Source: Streptomyces griseus
Lineage (GTDB): Bacteria; Actinomycetota; Actinomycetes; Streptomycetales; Streptomycetaceae
Direction of reading: 5' to 3'
Assembly (NCBI RefSeq): GCF_900460065.1
Contig: NZ_UAVD01000029.1
Span: 186,001-250,000 of the forward strand
DNA length: 64,000 nt
Under the pieces are notes generated by a model. It saw only the letters and a program-made list of their open reading frames with translations. It did no database searches and was not told where the DNA came from. Below, in pieces: positions 24,455 to 33,925 of this stretch (within the stretch, counting starts at the first letter, position 1; each line of letters opens with the position of its first letter). The position numbers were made by a program, and so were the translations under genes.

Positions 24455-27400
24455 ATGGCCGACGCGAACAACCGGGCGTTACGGAACAAGGTGGCGATCA
24501 TCGGGATGGGCTGCCGCCTGCCCGGCGGCGCATCGGACCACCGCACCTACTGGCGCAATCTGGTGGAGGGCAAGGACTGCATCACGCCCACACCGCCCGA
24601 CCGGTACGACGTCAGCACGCTCGGCAGCCGGTTCCGCGACAAACCCGGGCGTCTCGTCGGCGGACGCGGCGGATACATCGACGGGTTCGACGAGTTCGAC
24701 CCCGCGTTCTTCGGTATCAGCCCCCGTGAGGCCGACCACATGGATCCCCAGCAGCGCAAGCTGCTCGAAGTGGCGTGGGAGGCCCTGGAGGACGGCGGTC
24801 AGCGGCCCGGGGACCTCGCCGGCGGCAACGTCGCCGTCTACGTCGGCGCGTTCACCCTGGACTACAAGATCCTGCAATTCGCCGACCTGGGCTTCACCTC
24901 GCTGGCCGCCCACACCGCGACCGGCACCATGATGACGATGGTGTCGAACCGCATCTCGTACTGCTTCGACTTCCGCGGCCCCAGCCTCTCCATCGACACC
25001 GCGTGCAGCTCCTCCCTGGTCGCCGTCCACCTGGCCTGCCAGGCACTGAACAACGGGGAGAGCGACCTCGCGCTGGCCGGCGGCACCCTGCTGCACATGG
25101 CCCCGCAGTACACCGTCGCGGAGACGAAGGGCGGGTTCCTGTCGCCCGAGGGGCGCTCCCGTACGTTCGACGCCGCCGCCGACGGCTACGTACGGGCCGA
25201 AGGCGTCGGCCTGGTGGCGCTCAAGCGACTGGACGACGCCGTACGGGACGGGGACCGGATCCACGCGGTGATCGCCGGCAGCGGCGTCAACCAGGACGGG
25301 CACACCAACGGCATCACCGTGCCCAACGCCGACGCCCAGGTCGACCTCATCCGCCGGGTCTGCGCGGAGGCGGGCATCACCCCCGGCGACCTCCAGTACA
25401 TGGAGGCGCACGGCACCTCGACCCCGGTCGGCGACCCCATCGAGGCGAACGCCCTGGCACGCGCGCTCGCCGTCGGACGCGCCCCGGGCGCCCGCGCCTA
25501 CGTCGGCTCGGTCAAGACCAACATCGGCCACACCGAATCCGCCGCCGGGATCGCCGGGCTGATCAAGACCGTCCTGAGCATCGAACACCGCACGATCCCG
25601 CCCCACATCAACCTGGAGAACCTCAATCCCGCCATCGACCCGGCGGCCCTCCCCTACGAGATCCCCACCCGGCCCACCCCCTGGCCCGAGCACGAAGGGC
25701 CCGCCCGCGCCGGGGTCAACTCCTTCGGCTTCGGCGGCACCAACGCCCACGTCGTCCTGGAGGAGGCCCCCGGGCCCCTGCCGGACACCCGCCCCGTCAC
25801 GTCCGGAGCGTCCGCCGGCCGACGCTGGAGCATCCTGCCCCTCAGCGCCCGCAACCCCGACGCCCTGAAGGAGATGGCGGCCGGGATCCGGAGCGAACTG
25901 GCGGGCGCGAACGGCCCGGCCGTGACCCTCGACGACCTCGGCCACACCCTGGCCCACCGCCGCCAGCACCTTCCCGAGCGGCTGTCCGTCGCCTACACCT
26001 CGCGCGCCTCCCTCGACGAGGCCCTCGCCGCCCACGCGCGCGGCGACGCCCACCCCCGGGTCGTCCACGGCCGCGCCCGGGACGCCGCGGACCGGCGGCT
26101 GGTGTGGGTCTTCACCGGCATGGGTCCCCAGTGGTGGGGCATGGGCCGCCAACTCCTGGAGGAGGAACCGGTCTTCCGTGACGCCGTCGCCGCGTGCGAC
26201 CGGGCGATGCGGGAGTTCGCCGACTGGTCCCTCATCGAGGAGATGACCGCCGACGAGCCGGTCTCCCGGATGGCGGAGACCTGGCTGGCCCAGCCCGCGA
26301 ACTTCGCCGTACAGGTCGGCCTGGCGGCCCTCTGGCGGTCCCACGGGGTGCGTCCGGACGCCGTGGTCGGCCACAGCACCGGTGAGATCGCCGCCTTCCA
26401 CGCGGCGGGCGTCTACTCCCTGCGGGACGCGGCCAGGGTCGTCGTGCACCGCAGCCGCCTCCAGCAGACCCTGGCGGGCACCGGCGCCATGCTCGCCGTC
26501 AGCCTCTCGGAGGACGAGGCCGAGCGCCGGGTGCGCCCCTACAGCGACCGGGTCTCCATCGCCGCCGTCAACAGCCCCACCGCGATCACCCTCGCCGGGG
26601 ACGAGGCCGCGCTGACCCTGCTGGCCGAGGAGTTGCGGGCCGAGCAGCAGTTCGCGAAGTTCCTCACGGTCGAAGTGCCCTACCACAGCGTCGTCATGGA
26701 GCGGATCAAGGAGGAACTGCTCATCGAACTGGCACCGTTGGAACCGCGCACCGCCCAGGTCCCGCTCTACCTGACGGGTGCCGAGGGGACCGCCCGGGGC
26801 GAGGAACTGGACGCCGCCTACTGGTGGAAGAACGTCCGCGACCGGGTGCGCTTCCGCTCCGCCGTCGACCGCGTCGCCGCCGACGGCCACCGGGTGTTCC
26901 TGGAGATCGGCCCGCACCCCGTCCTCGGCCACTCCATCGGAGAATGCCTCGAAGCGGGCGGGACGAGCGGACTCACCCTGCCCTCGATCCGCCGCCGGGA
27001 GAACGAGGGCGAGCGCTTCGCCGCCTCCCTCGGCTCGCTCCACAACCTGGGCGTCGCCATCGACTGGAACGTCCTCCAGCCGGCCGGCCGGCCGGTCACC
27101 CTGCCCCGCCACCCCTTCCGGCGCGACCGGCACTGGACCGAACCCCGGCCGGTCGCACAGGTCCGGCTCGGCCACCGCGACCACCCCCTGCTGGGCCGCC
27201 GCACCGACCGTACGGAGCCCACCTGGCAGGCCCGCCTGGACACCGAGGACCTGCCGTACCTCGCCGACCACCGCATCCAGGACACCGTGGTCTTCCCCGC
27301 CGCCGGCTACCTGGAGATGGCCGCCCAGGCCGTCCTGCGGCTCACCGGCGGCACCACCGCCGTCCTCGCCGACATCGATCTGCGCAAGGCCCTCTTCCTG

Positions 27401-30400
27401 CCCGACGGCGAGGACCGGACCGTGGAGCTGTCGCTCTCCCTGGAGAACGCCGCCTTCACCATCGCGTCCCCGACCGGGGACGACGGCGAACGCGCCGTGC
27501 ACGCGAGCGGGATCGTCCGCACCGGCCAACGCCGCCGCACCGCCCCGCCGCTGGACGCCCCCGCGCTCCGCGCCAGGTCCTCGCGGCACCTCCGAGGCCC
27601 CGACTGCTACACCGCGCTGGCCGCCCTCGGCTACCACTACGGCCCCGCCTTCCAGGCCATCGAGGAGGTCTGGATCGGCGCCGGGGAGGTCCTCGCCCGG
27701 ATCCGCCCGCCCCGGGCGATCGGCGACGCCGCCGCCGGCCACCACCTCCACCCCGTCCTCCTCGACGCCTGCTTCCAGACGCTCCTGACCCCGCTGATCC
27801 CGCCGACCCCCGAGGACGCCGCCCCGGACACCGGGATCAGGCTGCCGCTCTCCCTGGACGAGGTCGCCCTCGAACCCATCGGCGACCAGCCGTTCTGGGC
27901 CCACGCCACCCTGCTCCCCGGCGACGCCGGCACCACCCTCGGCAACCTCGCCCTGTACGCCGACGACGGGGAGCCACTCGGCCGCGTCCTGGGCTTCCGC
28001 GCCGCCGACGTCGAGAAGGCGGCCACCGCCGTCGCCCGGACCACGATCGACTCCTGGCTCGCCGAACCCGTCTGGACCGACTGCCCGCCCTTGCCCGCCG
28101 GGGACACCGGCGCCGCGCCGGTGAACGCCGACGACCGCGACGTACGCGGCGAGCCGACGGGGAGCACCACCGGACCCCGGCCGGCGCCCGCGACAGCGGC
28201 CCGGGACCACGACTGGCTGGTCCTCGCCGACAACGGGGGCACCGCCGACGCCTTCGCCGCCCTGGCCGCCGCCCGGGGCGAACGCTGCCGGCTGGTGCGC
28301 CGGGGCGCGGCCTACACCGCGTCCGCCGACGGCGCCGCCTTCACCGTCGACCCCGCGTCCGACGCCGATCTGCGCCGGCTCCTCGCCGACCTGGACCGCG
28401 ACGGGGGCCCCTTCCGAGGGGCCGTCCTGCACCTGTGGAACCTGGACGCGCCCGCCCTCGCCACGTGCGACCGGGCCTCCCTGACCGACCACACCGGCGC
28501 GGGAGCGTACTCACTGATCGCCCTCGCCCGGCTCCTCTCCGCCCGGGGTACCGGAGGCCGACTGCACATCGTCACCCGCGGCGCCCAACCCGCCCTGCCC
28601 GGCGAGGGGCCCGAACCCCTCGGCGCACCCGCCTGGGGCATCGGCCGCGTGCTGCGGCACCAGGAACTGACCGAACACCCCGGCAAACTCATCGACCTCG
28701 ACCCCCGGCGGCAGCCGGGCCCCGACGGCGACCTGGCCGAGGCCGCGGCGCTCCTCGGCGAAGTCCTCAGCGACGACGAGGAGGAGATCGCCCTGCGCGA
28801 CGGAGGCCGCCGCACCAGCCGCCTGCGCCCGGCGCGGGAGCTGACCCGCCCGCTGCCGCCCCGCCTGCGCGCCGACGGCAGCTATCTGGTCACCGGCGCG
28901 TTCGGCGCGCTCGGCCGACTGCTGTGCCGCACCCTCGTACGCCGGGGGGCCCGCCGGATCATCCTGGTCGGGCGCACCCCCGTCCCGGCCCGCGAGAAAT
29001 GGGCCGGTACCGACCCCGCCACCGCCGAGGGCCGGGCCGTGGCCCTGCTCCGCGAACTGGAGGCGCTCGGCGCGCAGCCCGTCCTCGCGACCCTCGACAT
29101 CACCGACGAGGACGCCCTGACCGGCTGGCTCGACGCCCACCGGCGCAGCGGGGCGCCACCCGTACGCGGGGTGTTCCACCTCGCGGGACAGGTCCGTGAC
29201 ACCCTCGTCGCCGATCTGGACCGGGCCGCCTTCGACGCCGTCCACGACCCCAAGACCGTCGGCGCGCACCTCCTGCACCGGCACCTGCGGGACGAACCCC
29301 TCGAACACTTCGTCCTCTTCGCCTCGATCGCCTCGCTGCTGACCACGGCGGGCCAGACCAACTACGCCGCGGGCAACGCCTTCCTCGACGCCCTCGCCCA
29401 CCACCGCCGCGCCCGGCACCTGCCCGCGCTCAGCCTGGACTGGGGCCCCTGGGCCACCGGGATGATCGAGGAACTCGGCCTGGTCGACCACTACCTGCAC
29501 AGCCGCGGCATGAGCTCCCTGTCCCCGGAGGCCGGCATGGCCGTCCTGGAACGCGTCCTCGGCCAGGACCACGCCCAACTGGTCGTCGCCACCGTCGTCG
29601 ACTGGCCCGTCTTCCTCGCCTGGTACCCCTCCCCGCCGCCGCTGGTCGCCGAGCTCGCCGCGGCCGCCGCCCCGCCGGCCGACGCCGCCTCCGGCAACGG
29701 ATTCCTCGACACCTTCCGCGCCGCCGACGAGGAGACCCGCCGCACCCTGGTCGGCGAGCGGTTCGCCGCGCTCTCGGCCACCGTGCTGCGCACCGGCACC
29801 GACCGCATCGACCCCGCCACCGGACTCGGTGAGCTCGGCCTCGACTCGCTCCTCGCCATGGAGCTCCGGGCCCGGATCCACGCCGAACTCGGCGTCGCCC
29901 TCCCCGTGGTGGCCCTGCTCAGCGGCACCCCGGCCGGGGAACTCGCCGCCCAGCTCCACGACGGCCTCACCGCCCTGGCCTCGACCGACACCCCCGACGG
30001 GGCCCCAGGGATGGTGGAGCTCCACCACGACGAGGGGCAGTACCCGCTGACGCAGAACCAGAAGGCGCTCTGGTTCCTCAAGCACCTCAACCCCGACGGA
30101 TACGCGTACAACATCGGCGGGGCCGTCGAGGTGAACGTCACGCTCGAACCGGACCTGATGTTCGAGGCCGTCCGCCGGCTCATCGCCCGGCACCCCGCGC
30201 TCCGCACCAACTTCCTCCTGGTGGACGGGCAGGCAGTGCAGCGGGTCTCCGAGAACCCCGCCACGGACCTCGCCCTCTTCGACGTCCAGGGGGAGGACTG
30301 GGAATCCATCCACGCCACGATCGTCCAGGAGTACCGCAAACCCTACGACCTCGCCCGGGACCCCCTGGTCCGCTTCCGACTCTTCAAGCGGGGCCCGGAC

Positions 30401-33400
30401 CGCTGGATCATCATGAAGGCCGTCCACCACATCGTCTCCGACGCCATCTCCACCTTCACCTTCATCGAGGAACTCCTCGCCGTCTACGAGGCGTTGCGCC
30501 GCAACCAGGAACACCGGCTCCCCCCGGTCGAGGCCCGCTACCTCGACTTCCTCAACCAGCAGAACGCCTTCCTCGCCGGACCCGCGGCGGCGGGCATGCT
30601 CGACTACTGGCGCTCCCACCTGCCGGCCGAGGTGCCGCTCCTGGACCTGCCCGTGGACAAACCGCGCCCGGCGGTTCAGACCCACAACGGGGCCTCCGAG
30701 TTCTTCGTCCTGGACGACGCCCTCAGCGCCCGGGTCCACGCCCTGGCCCGCGCCCACGGCGTCACGCCGTTCATGGTGCTGCTCAGCGCGTACTACCTCC
30801 TGCTGCACCGCTACTCCGGACAGGACCACATCGTCGTCGGCAGCCCGGTCACCGGCCGCACCCGGCAGGACTTCTCCTCCGTCTACGGCTACTTCGTCAA
30901 CCCGCTGCCCCTGCACGCCGACCTGTCCGAGGACCCGACCGTCGCCGAACTGCTCCAACAGGTCCGCCGGACCGTGCTCGGCGGCCTGGACAACCAGGAG
31001 TACCCCTTCGTCCTGCTCGTCGAGGAGCTGGGCCTCCAGCACGACCCCAGCCGCTCCGCCGTCTTCCAGGCCATGTTCATCCTCCTCACCCACAAGGTGG
31101 CCACCGAACAGTACGGCTACCGCCTGGAGTACATCGAACTACCGGAGGAGGAAGGGCAGTTCGACATAACACTGTCCGCCTACGAGGACGAGGCCGAGGG
31201 CCGCTTCCACTGCGTGTTCAAGTACAACACCGACCTCTTCCTCCCCGAGACCATGCGCCGCATGGCCGCCCACTACACCCGGCTCCTCGACCGGATGACC
31301 CGGGTGCCGGGCGAGCAGCCCTCCTCACGGCTGGAGATGCTCGGCGAGAGGGAGCGCGAACGGCTCGTCGAGGAGTGGAGCCGACCGGCCCTGCCGCCCG
31401 CCGGGCCCGGTGAGGAGCCGTTCACCCCGGTCCAGACGCTGATCGGCCGCGTCGCCGCCGAACACCCCGCGGCCGTCGCCGTCACCCTGCCCACCGCGCA
31501 CGGAGAGGCGCGCCGGCTGACCTACGCCGAACTGGACCGGCGGGCCACCGGCACCGCCGCCCGGCTGCGGGCCCTCGGCATCGGCGAGGGCTCGGTGGTC
31601 GTCCTGTGCCTCGACAAGTCGCCCGAGCTGATCGCCGCCCTGCTCGGCGTGCTCAGGGCGGGCGCCGCCTACCTCCCGCTCCGGCCCGACCAGCCCGCCG
31701 ACCGGCTCGCCCACCTCGTGACGGCCACCGGCGCGGCACTCGTCCTCGTCGCGGACGACGCCGCACCGGAGCAGACCGGAGCCCTGACCGTCCCGACGCT
31801 CGGCCTCGCCGCGCTCGAACGCACCGAACCGCACCCGGAAGGACCGGCCGCCGCGCCCGGCCCCGACTCGCCCGCGTACGTCATCACCACCTCCGGATCC
31901 ACCGGCCGCCCCAAGGCCGTCCGCGTCAGCCACCGCAACCTCGCCTCCGCCCACGCCGCGTGGCGCCAGGAGTACCGGCTGGACACCGACGTCCGCACCC
32001 ACCTCCAGATGGCCGAACCGTCCTTCGACGTGTTCACCGGCGACCTGGTGCGCGCCCTGTGCTCGGGCGGCACCCTCGTCCTGGCCGACCGCGACCTCCT
32101 CTTCGACACCACCCGGCTCTATCGCACGATGCGTCAGGAACGCGTCGACTGCGCCGAGTTCGTCCCCGCCGTCGTCCGCGGCCTGATGGACCACTGCACG
32201 CGGGAAGGGCTGCGGCTGGACTTCCTGCGGCTGCTGGTGGTCGGCTCGGACGCCTGGAGCGTGGGGGAGTACCGCCGGCTGGCCGAGCTCTGCGGACCCG
32301 GCACCCGCCTGGTCAACTCCTACGGCCTCACCGAGGCCACCATCGACAGCGCGTTCTTCGAGGGGCCCGTCGACGACCTGGAGGCCGGCGCGATGGTCCC
32401 CATCGGCCGGCCCCTGCCCAACAGCACCCTCCACGTCCTCGACGCCCACGGCGAACCCGTCCCGCCCGGCGTGCCCGGCGAACTCTGGATCGGCGGCGAC
32501 GGCGTCGCCCTCGGATACGCCGGAGACCCCGAGCAGACCGAGGAGCGCTTCGTCACCCGGGCGCTCGGCCGGGGAGTCGGCGCCCGGCCCGAACGGCTGT
32601 ACCGCACCGGCGACATCGCCCGCTGGGACGCACAGGGCCGGGTCCACCTGCTCGGCCGCACCGACGGACAGGTCAAACTGCGCGGCCACCGCATCGAGAT
32701 CGGCGAGATCGAGGCGCAGCTCGCCCAGTGGCCCCCGCTCGCCCGGGCCGTCGTCACCGTACGCACCGACACCGGGGGAGACGCGGCGCTCTGCGCCTAC
32801 TGCGTCCCCGAGCCCGGCGCGGCCCTGGACGTCCGGGCCCTGCGCCGCCACCTGGCGCGCTCACTGCCCTCGTACATGATCCCTTCGCACTTCACCGAGC
32901 TGCCCGCCCTGCCGCTGACGGCCAACGGCAAGGTCGACACGGCCGCCCTGCCCGCCCCGCGGGCGGAGGCCGGGGACCGGCCGCACGAGGAGCCCGTGAC
33001 GCTGTACGAGATCAGCGTCGCCCGCCACTGGAAGACCCTCCTGGGACGCGAACACGTCGGCCTGGAGGACGACTTCTTCGAACTCGGCGGCAGCTCCATC
33101 AAGCTCATCGAACTCCTCCACCACCTGCGCACCGAGTTCGGCGTGGGCGTGCCCGTCAGCAGGCTCTACCAGGTCACCACGTTGCACGGGATGGCCGCCA
33201 CCGTGGAGGACGTCCTGCTCGGCACCACCGCCGACGAACTGCCCCGCCTCACCTTCAACGCCGGACAGGCCCCCGCCCTCTTCTGCTTCCCGCCCGCGGG
33301 CGGCCACGGGCTCGTCTACCGCGGGCTGGCCGCCCAGCTCCCCGACTACTCCGTCACCGGCTTCAACTACCTCCCCGGCGACGACAAGGTCAGCCGGTAC

Positions 33401-33925
33401 GCCGACCTGATCGAGGCGGACCGGCCCGACGGCCCCTACCTGCTCCTGGGCTACTCCCTCGGCGGCAACCTCGCCTTCGAGACGGCCAAGGAGCTGGAGC
33501 GGCGCGGCCGGGACGTCGCCCACGTCGTCATCCTCGACTCCCGCCGCATCCTCGCCGCGTACGAGCCGGACGCCTCGGGCATCGCCGCCTTCGAGAGCGA
33601 ACTCGCCGACCACGTACGCAAGCACACCGGCTCCGAGGCCGTCGCCCACGAGACGCTCGCCCACGCGGCCGAATACCTCGCCTTCTGCGGGCGCACCCCC
33701 AACACGGGCACGGTCGCCGCGACCGTCAGCGTGATCACCGACGAGGAGAAGACCGCCCTCTACGCCGCCGGGGAGCACGGCACCTGGCACGGCAGCTCCA
33801 CCGGAGCCACCGCCGTACTGCGCGGCTCCGGTGTCCACGCCGACATGCTCGACGCCAAGCACCTGCCCCGCAACGCGGAGCTGGTGCGCTCCGTCCTGGG
33901 GGGAGACGCGGCCCATGGCGGATGA
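24455..33925 (+). CDS. ftdB: Iterative hybrid PKS-NRPS, polycyclic tetramate macrolactam synthetase
   Basis: A 3,156-residue single-protein assembly line. KS about 12-435 (Cys184, His319, His359); AT about 550-790 (GHSTGE Ser641, His744); DH about 909-1185 (His939, Asp1104); KR about 1475-1660 (TGAFGALG, Tyr1637); ACP Ser1798. Then C about 1860-2280 (HHIVSDA, His1991-1992); A about 2350-2826; PCP Ser2881; TE with Ser3001, Asp3028, His3128. My reading of the A-domain pocket is D-V-G-E-V-G-S-I-D-K, one change from a published ornithine code. This domain order is that of HSAF/frontalamide/ikarugamycin synthetases, which build two polyene chains iteratively, join them to ornithine and release a tetramate. 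ATG at 24455 follows GAGGAG. Leu9 is a TTA codon, suggesting bldA dependence. It overlaps ftdC by 11 bp. Confidence 0.96.
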   Translation: MADANNRALRNKVAIIGMGCRLPGGASDHRTYWRNLVEGKDCITPTPPDRYDVSTLGSRFRDKPGRLVGGRGGYIDGFDEFDPAFFGISPREADHMDPQQRKLLEVAWEALEDGGQRPGDLAGGNVAVYVGAFTLDYKILQFADLGFTSLAAHTATGTMMTMVSNRISYCFDFRGPSLSIDTACSSSLVAVHLACQALNNGESDLALAGGTLLHMAPQYTVAETKGGFLSPEGRSRTFDAAADGYVRAEGVGLVALKRLDDAVRDGDRIHAVIAGSGVNQDGHTNGITVPNADAQVDLIRRVCAEAGITPGDLQYMEAHGTSTPVGDPIEANALARALAVGRAPGARAYVGSVKTNIGHTESAAGIAGLIKTVLSIEHRTIPPHINLENLNPAIDPAALPYEIPTRPTPWPEHEGPARAGVNSFGFGGTNAHVVLEEAPGPLPDTRPVTSGASAGRRWSILPLSARNPDALKEMAAGIRSELAGANGPAVTLDDLGHTLAHRRQHLPERLSVAYTSRASLDEALAAHARGDAHPRVVHGRARDAADRRLVWVFTGMGPQWWGMGRQLLEEEPVFRDAVAACDRAMREFADWSLIEEMTADEPVSRMAETWLAQPANFAVQVGLAALWRSHGVRPDAVVGHSTGEIAAFHAAGVYSLRDAARVVVHRSRLQQTLAGTGAMLAVSLSEDEAERRVRPYSDRVSIAAVNSPTAITLAGDEAALTLLAEELRAEQQFAKFLTVEVPYHSVVMERIKEELLIELAPLEPRTAQVPLYLTGAEGTARGEELDAAYWWKNVRDRVRFRSAVDRVAADGHRVFLEIGPHPVLGHSIGECLEAGGTSGLTLPSIRRRENEGERFAASLGSLHNLGVAIDWNVLQPAGRPVTLPRHPFRRDRHWTEPRPVAQVRLGHRDHPLLGRRTDRTEPTWQARLDTEDLPYLADHRIQDTVVFPAAGYLEMAAQAVLRLTGGTTAVLADIDLRKALFLPDGEDRTVELSLSLENAAFTIASPTGDDGERAVHASGIVRTGQRRRTAPPLDAPALRARSSRHLRGPDCYTALAALGYHYGPAFQAIEEVWIGAGEVLARIRPPRAIGDAAAGHHLHPVLLDACFQTLLTPLIPPTPEDAAPDTGIRLPLSLDEVALEPIGDQPFWAHATLLPGDAGTTLGNLALYADDGEPLGRVLGFRAADVEKAATAVARTTIDSWLAEPVWTDCPPLPAGDTGAAPVNADDRDVRGEPTGSTTGPRPAPATAARDHDWLVLADNGGTADAFAALAAARGERCRLVRRGAAYTASADGAAFTVDPASDADLRRLLADLDRDGGPFRGAVLHLWNLDAPALATCDRASLTDHTGAGAYSLIALARLLSARGTGGRLHIVTRGAQPALPGEGPEPLGAPAWGIGRVLRHQELTEHPGKLIDLDPRRQPGPDGDLAEAAALLGEVLSDDEEEIALRDGGRRTSRLRPARELTRPLPPRLRADGSYLVTGAFGALGRLLCRTLVRRGARRIILVGRTPVPAREKWAGTDPATAEGRAVALLRELEALGAQPVLATLDITDEDALTGWLDAHRRSGAPPVRGVFHLAGQVRDTLVADLDRAAFDAVHDPKTVGAHLLHRHLRDEPLEHFVLFASIASLLTTAGQTNYAAGNAFLDALAHHRRARHLPALSLDWGPWATGMIEELGLVDHYLHSRGMSSLSPEAGMAVLERVLGQDHAQLVVATVVDWPVFLAWYPSPPPLVAELAAAAAPPADAASGNGFLDTFRAADEETRRTLVGERFAALSATVLRTGTDRIDPATGLGELGLDSLLAMELRARIHAELGVALPVVALLSGTPAGELAAQLHDGLTALASTDTPDGAPGMVELHHDEGQYPLTQNQKALWFLKHLNPDGYAYNIGGAVEVNVTLEPDLMFEAVRRLIARHPALRTNFLLVDGQAVQRVSENPATDLALFDVQGEDWESIHATIVQEYRKPYDLARDPLVRFRLFKRGPDRWIIMKAVHHIVSDAISTFTFIEELLAVYEALRRNQEHRLPPVEARYLDFLNQQNAFLAGPAAAGMLDYWRSHLPAEVPLLDLPVDKPRPAVQTHNGASEFFVLDDALSARVHALARAHGVTPFMVLLSAYYLLLHRYSGQDHIVVGSPVTGRTRQDFSSVYGYFVNPLPLHADLSEDPTVAELLQQVRRTVLGGLDNQEYPFVLLVEELGLQHDPSRSAVFQAMFILLTHKVATEQYGYRLEYIELPEEEGQFDITLSAYEDEAEGRFHCVFKYNTDLFLPETMRRMAAHYTRLLDRMTRVPGEQPSSRLEMLGERERERLVEEWSRPALPPAGPGEEPFTPVQTLIGRVAAEHPAAVAVTLPTAHGEARRLTYAELDRRATGTAARLRALGIGEGSVVVLCLDKSPELIAALLGVLRAGAAYLPLRPDQPADRLAHLVTATGAALVLVADDAAPEQTGALTVPTLGLAALERTEPHPEGPAAAPGPDSPAYVITTSGSTGRPKAVRVSHRNLASAHAAWRQEYRLDTDVRTHLQMAEPSFDVFTGDLVRALCSGGTLVLADRDLLFDTTRLYRTMRQERVDCAEFVPAVVRGLMDHCTREGLRLDFLRLLVVGSDAWSVGEYRRLAELCGPGTRLVNSYGLTEATIDSAFFEGPVDDLEAGAMVPIGRPLPNSTLHVLDAHGEPVPPGVPGELWIGGDGVALGYAGDPEQTEERFVTRALGRGVGARPERLYRTGDIARWDAQGRVHLLGRTDGQVKLRGHRIEIGEIEAQLAQWPPLARAVVTVRTDTGGDAALCAYCVPEPGAALDVRALRRHLARSLPSYMIPSHFTELPALPLTANGKVDTAALPAPRAEAGDRPHEEPVTLYEISVARHWKTLLGREHVGLEDDFFELGGSSIKLIELLHHLRTEFGVGVPVSRLYQVTTLHGMAATVEDVLLGTTADELPRLTFNAGQAPALFCFPPAGGHGLVYRGLAAQLPDYSVTGFNYLPGDDKVSRYADLIEADRPDGPYLLLGYSLGGNLAFETAKELERRGRDVAHVVILDSRRILAAYEPDASGIAAFESELADHVRKHTGSEAVAHETLAHAAEYLAFCGRTPNTGTVAATVSVITDEEKTALYAAGEHGTWHGSSTGATAVLRGSGVHADMLDAKHLPRNAELVRSVLGGDAAHGG

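Noticed and set aside
24479..28492. 1,337-codon open frame on the minus strand
   Set aside because: Antisense to the KS-AT-DH part of ftdB; composition is Gly/Val/Asp-rich and featureless. Similar antisense frames occur across ftdB to ftdF.
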